NCBI RefSeq assembly: GCF_022436675.1
Contig: NZ_JAKUJZ010000001.1
Coordinates: 605,006-669,005 of the forward strand
Source of the DNA: Rheinheimera hassiensis
Lineage (GTDB): Bacteria > Pseudomonadota > Gammaproteobacteria > Enterobacterales > Alteromonadaceae
Direction: 5' to 3'
Length of the DNA stretch: 64,000 bases
Shown here: positions 63,062 through 64,000 of the stretch, piece by piece
Layout of the letters: each line of letters begins with the position of its first letter
How positions within the stretch are numbered: the first letter of the stretch is position 1
The notes under the pieces: generated by a model
Seen by the model: the letters and a program-made list of their open reading frames with translations, nothing else
Told to the model about the DNA's origin: nothing
Databases searched by the model: none
Program-made: the position numbers and the translations under genes

Positions 63062-63424
63062 ATGAAGAAGTTGTTTTGGCTGGTTGTAGTTATTCTGCTG
63101 GTGATTACTTTTTCTGACCATAACCTGATCAGCCCTTATAAAGAGCAGTTATTTGCGTTGATAATGGACAAGGCCGCTATAGCCGGCGACAGTAAAGAAG
63201 CCGCACTGCGCACTACACGCAAGCAATTGCTGGCATTATCTGAGCAATGGGGCGAAGGCCAGCGTACACAGTTGGATAAAGCCAGCAGCAGTATTGATAA
63301 CCTGCTGCAATTTCAGCGGAATTACTGCAAAAATGGTGATTTTAACCCGTTTTTATATGGTGATCCGTTAAAGCAAAGCTGTGCAGTGATTGAAAATCAG
63401 TTGCATAACCTGACCAAACCCTAA
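63062..63424 (+). CDS. small single-pass envelope protein
   Basis: 120 residues, with one N-terminal hydrophobic helix (LFWLVVVILLVITF) that is a membrane anchor or uncleaved signal, then a helical periplasmic region (KEAALRTTRKQLLALSEQWGEGQRTQLDKASSS) and two Cys (Cys92, Cys107) possibly in a disulfide. I do not recognise the family. GGAG lies 10 bases before the ATG. It is followed by the DUF3010 gene after 14 bases, so the two are probably one operon. Confidence 0.7.
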   Translation: MKKLFWLVVVILLVITFSDHNLISPYKEQLFALIMDKAAIAGDSKEAALRTTRKQLLALSEQWGEGQRTQLDKASSSIDNLLQFQRNYCKNGDFNPFLYGDPLKQSCAVIENQLHNLTKP

Positions 63425-63438
63425 GCAGAGGATTGCCA

Positions 63439-63861
63439 ATGCGCACCTGTGGTATCGAAATTAAAGGCAGTGAAGCCATTATTTGCCTTATGACCCTGAA
63501 AAATGGCCTGTTCGACTTACCGGATTGCCGGCAAAACCGCTTTGCACTGAGTAAAGACCAGGATCAGGAGCAAATGCGCCATTTTCAATTTACTTTCGCT
63601 AAGTTTATCGAGGATTACCAGATAACCCAGCTGGTTATTAAAGAGCGGCCTCAAAAAGGCAAGTTCGCCGGTGGCGCGGTAGGTTTTAAAATTGAAGCAG
63701 CATTGCAACTGATTGCCGGTTGTAACTGTCACTTAATCAGCGCCAGCGAACTGAAAGAGAAGCTAAAACGCCACCCAATACCGGTTGATTTTAAAGCTAC
63801 AGGCTTAAAGGTATTTCAGGAAACTGCTTTTCTTACCGCTTACGCTTTTTTAGCTAAATAA
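63439..63861 (+). CDS. DUF3010 family protein
   Basis: 140 residues starting RTCGIEIKGSEAIICLM, with LVIKERPQKGKFAGGAVGFKIEAALQLI in the middle. The layout is of the RNase H-like DUF3010 family common in marine gammaproteobacteria; function unknown. A TTG at 63433 is in frame, but the ATG at 63439 sits behind AGAGGA and is preferred. Confidence 0.82.
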   Translation: MRTCGIEIKGSEAIICLMTLKNGLFDLPDCRQNRFALSKDQDQEQMRHFQFTFAKFIEDYQITQLVIKERPQKGKFAGGAVGFKIEAALQLIAGCNCHLISASELKEKLKRHPIPVDFKATGLKVFQETAFLTAYAFLAK

Positions 63862-63865
63862 AAAG

Positions 63866-63898
63866 CGCTTATATAAGCGGGTACCACTATAGTACCCG
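63866..63898. terminator. double hairpin after DUF3010 gene
   Basis: CGCTTATATAAGCG (63866-63879) is immediately followed by CGGGTAC-N7-GTACCCG (63878-63898). On the minus strand the first hairpin ends in CTTTTTATTT, consistent with a terminator for a minus-strand gene on the right. Confidence 0.5.
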
Positions 63899-63932
63899 CC
63901 ACCTGCCAACTAAATAACTGATCCTAACTCTG

Positions 63933-64000
63933 CTACACCCGTTGTAAACCATGACCGTCGCCCGGAAACGGCACTGCGTTATCCATAAAGTGCTCAACCT
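63933..64000 (-). CDS. possible C-terminus of a gene leaving the window
   Basis: A minus-strand frame ends at TAG (63933-63935) with last residues FMDNAVPFPGDGHGLQRV. The terminator-like hairpins at 63866-63898 support a minus-strand gene here. Too short to identify. Confidence 0.35.
   Translation of the reverse strand, partial: VEHFMDNAVPFPGDGHGLQRV

Overview
The window looks like a chromosomal segment of a gammaproteobacterium of the Alteromonadales/Chromatiaceae type (Rheinheimera, Alishewanella or a relative). This is inferred from the order cysQ-nudE / type II secretion operon / hslR-hslO / pckA, the uvrA-yajR-ssb neighbourhood, the ccoG-srkA-dsbA operon and the abundance of TonB-dependent receptors. 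No rRNA, tRNA, CRISPR array, integrase or transposase was seen.

Region 1 (1-17.8 kb) is core genome: pckA, cysQ, nudE, yrfG, a complete gspC-N operon on the minus strand with most genes overlapping by 1 or 4 bases, then divergent hslR-hslO and a luciferase-like monooxygenase.

Region 2 (17.9-28.6 kb) is a fructan/sucrose locus: periplasmic GH32 hydrolase, SusD-like lipoprotein, SusC-like receptor, fructokinase, a ROK repressor and a sugar-porter MFS. A SusC/SusD pair is a Bacteroidota hallmark and is out of place here. The susC, fructokinase and MFS upstream regions share a motif (CTAAAAC(A/T)G on each coding strand) that is a plausible ROK operator.

Region 3 (28.7-42 kb) is ssb and yajR, then an alpha-glucoside disaccharide cassette (MFS permease, GH65 phosphorylase, beta-phosphoglucomutase, LacI repressor, TonB receptor) with three near-identical LacI operators, and then uvrA with a LexA-like box. 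The cassette appears to have been inserted between yajR and uvrA.

Region 4 (42-50.9 kb) is an accessory island: a HigBA-type toxin-antitoxin pair, a small methyltransferase-like membrane protein, an AAA/DUF4143 ATPase, and the most interesting block of the window: a complete 5-methylcytosine methyltransferase followed by a 990-residue protein with two separate GHKL ATPase modules (an N-terminal MutL/Hsp90/MORC-like one and a C-terminal histidine-kinase transmitter with an H-box) and, overlapping it, a protein with a divergent receiver domain. No restriction endonuclease is recognisable. I propose it as a candidate phosphorelay-controlled anti-phage system.

Region 5 (51-58.1 kb) holds a small porin, an amidase/lipoprotein pair that resembles an antibacterial effector with its immunity protein, a DUF4920-like protein and a Fur-box-preceded iron locus (TonB receptor, DUF3325-like, DUF3649-like, PepSY). 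Region 6 (58.1-64 kb) is again largely core: DUF817, the ccoG-srkA-dsbA operon (DsbA with an unusual CGGC active site), a small envelope protein and a DUF3010 protein.
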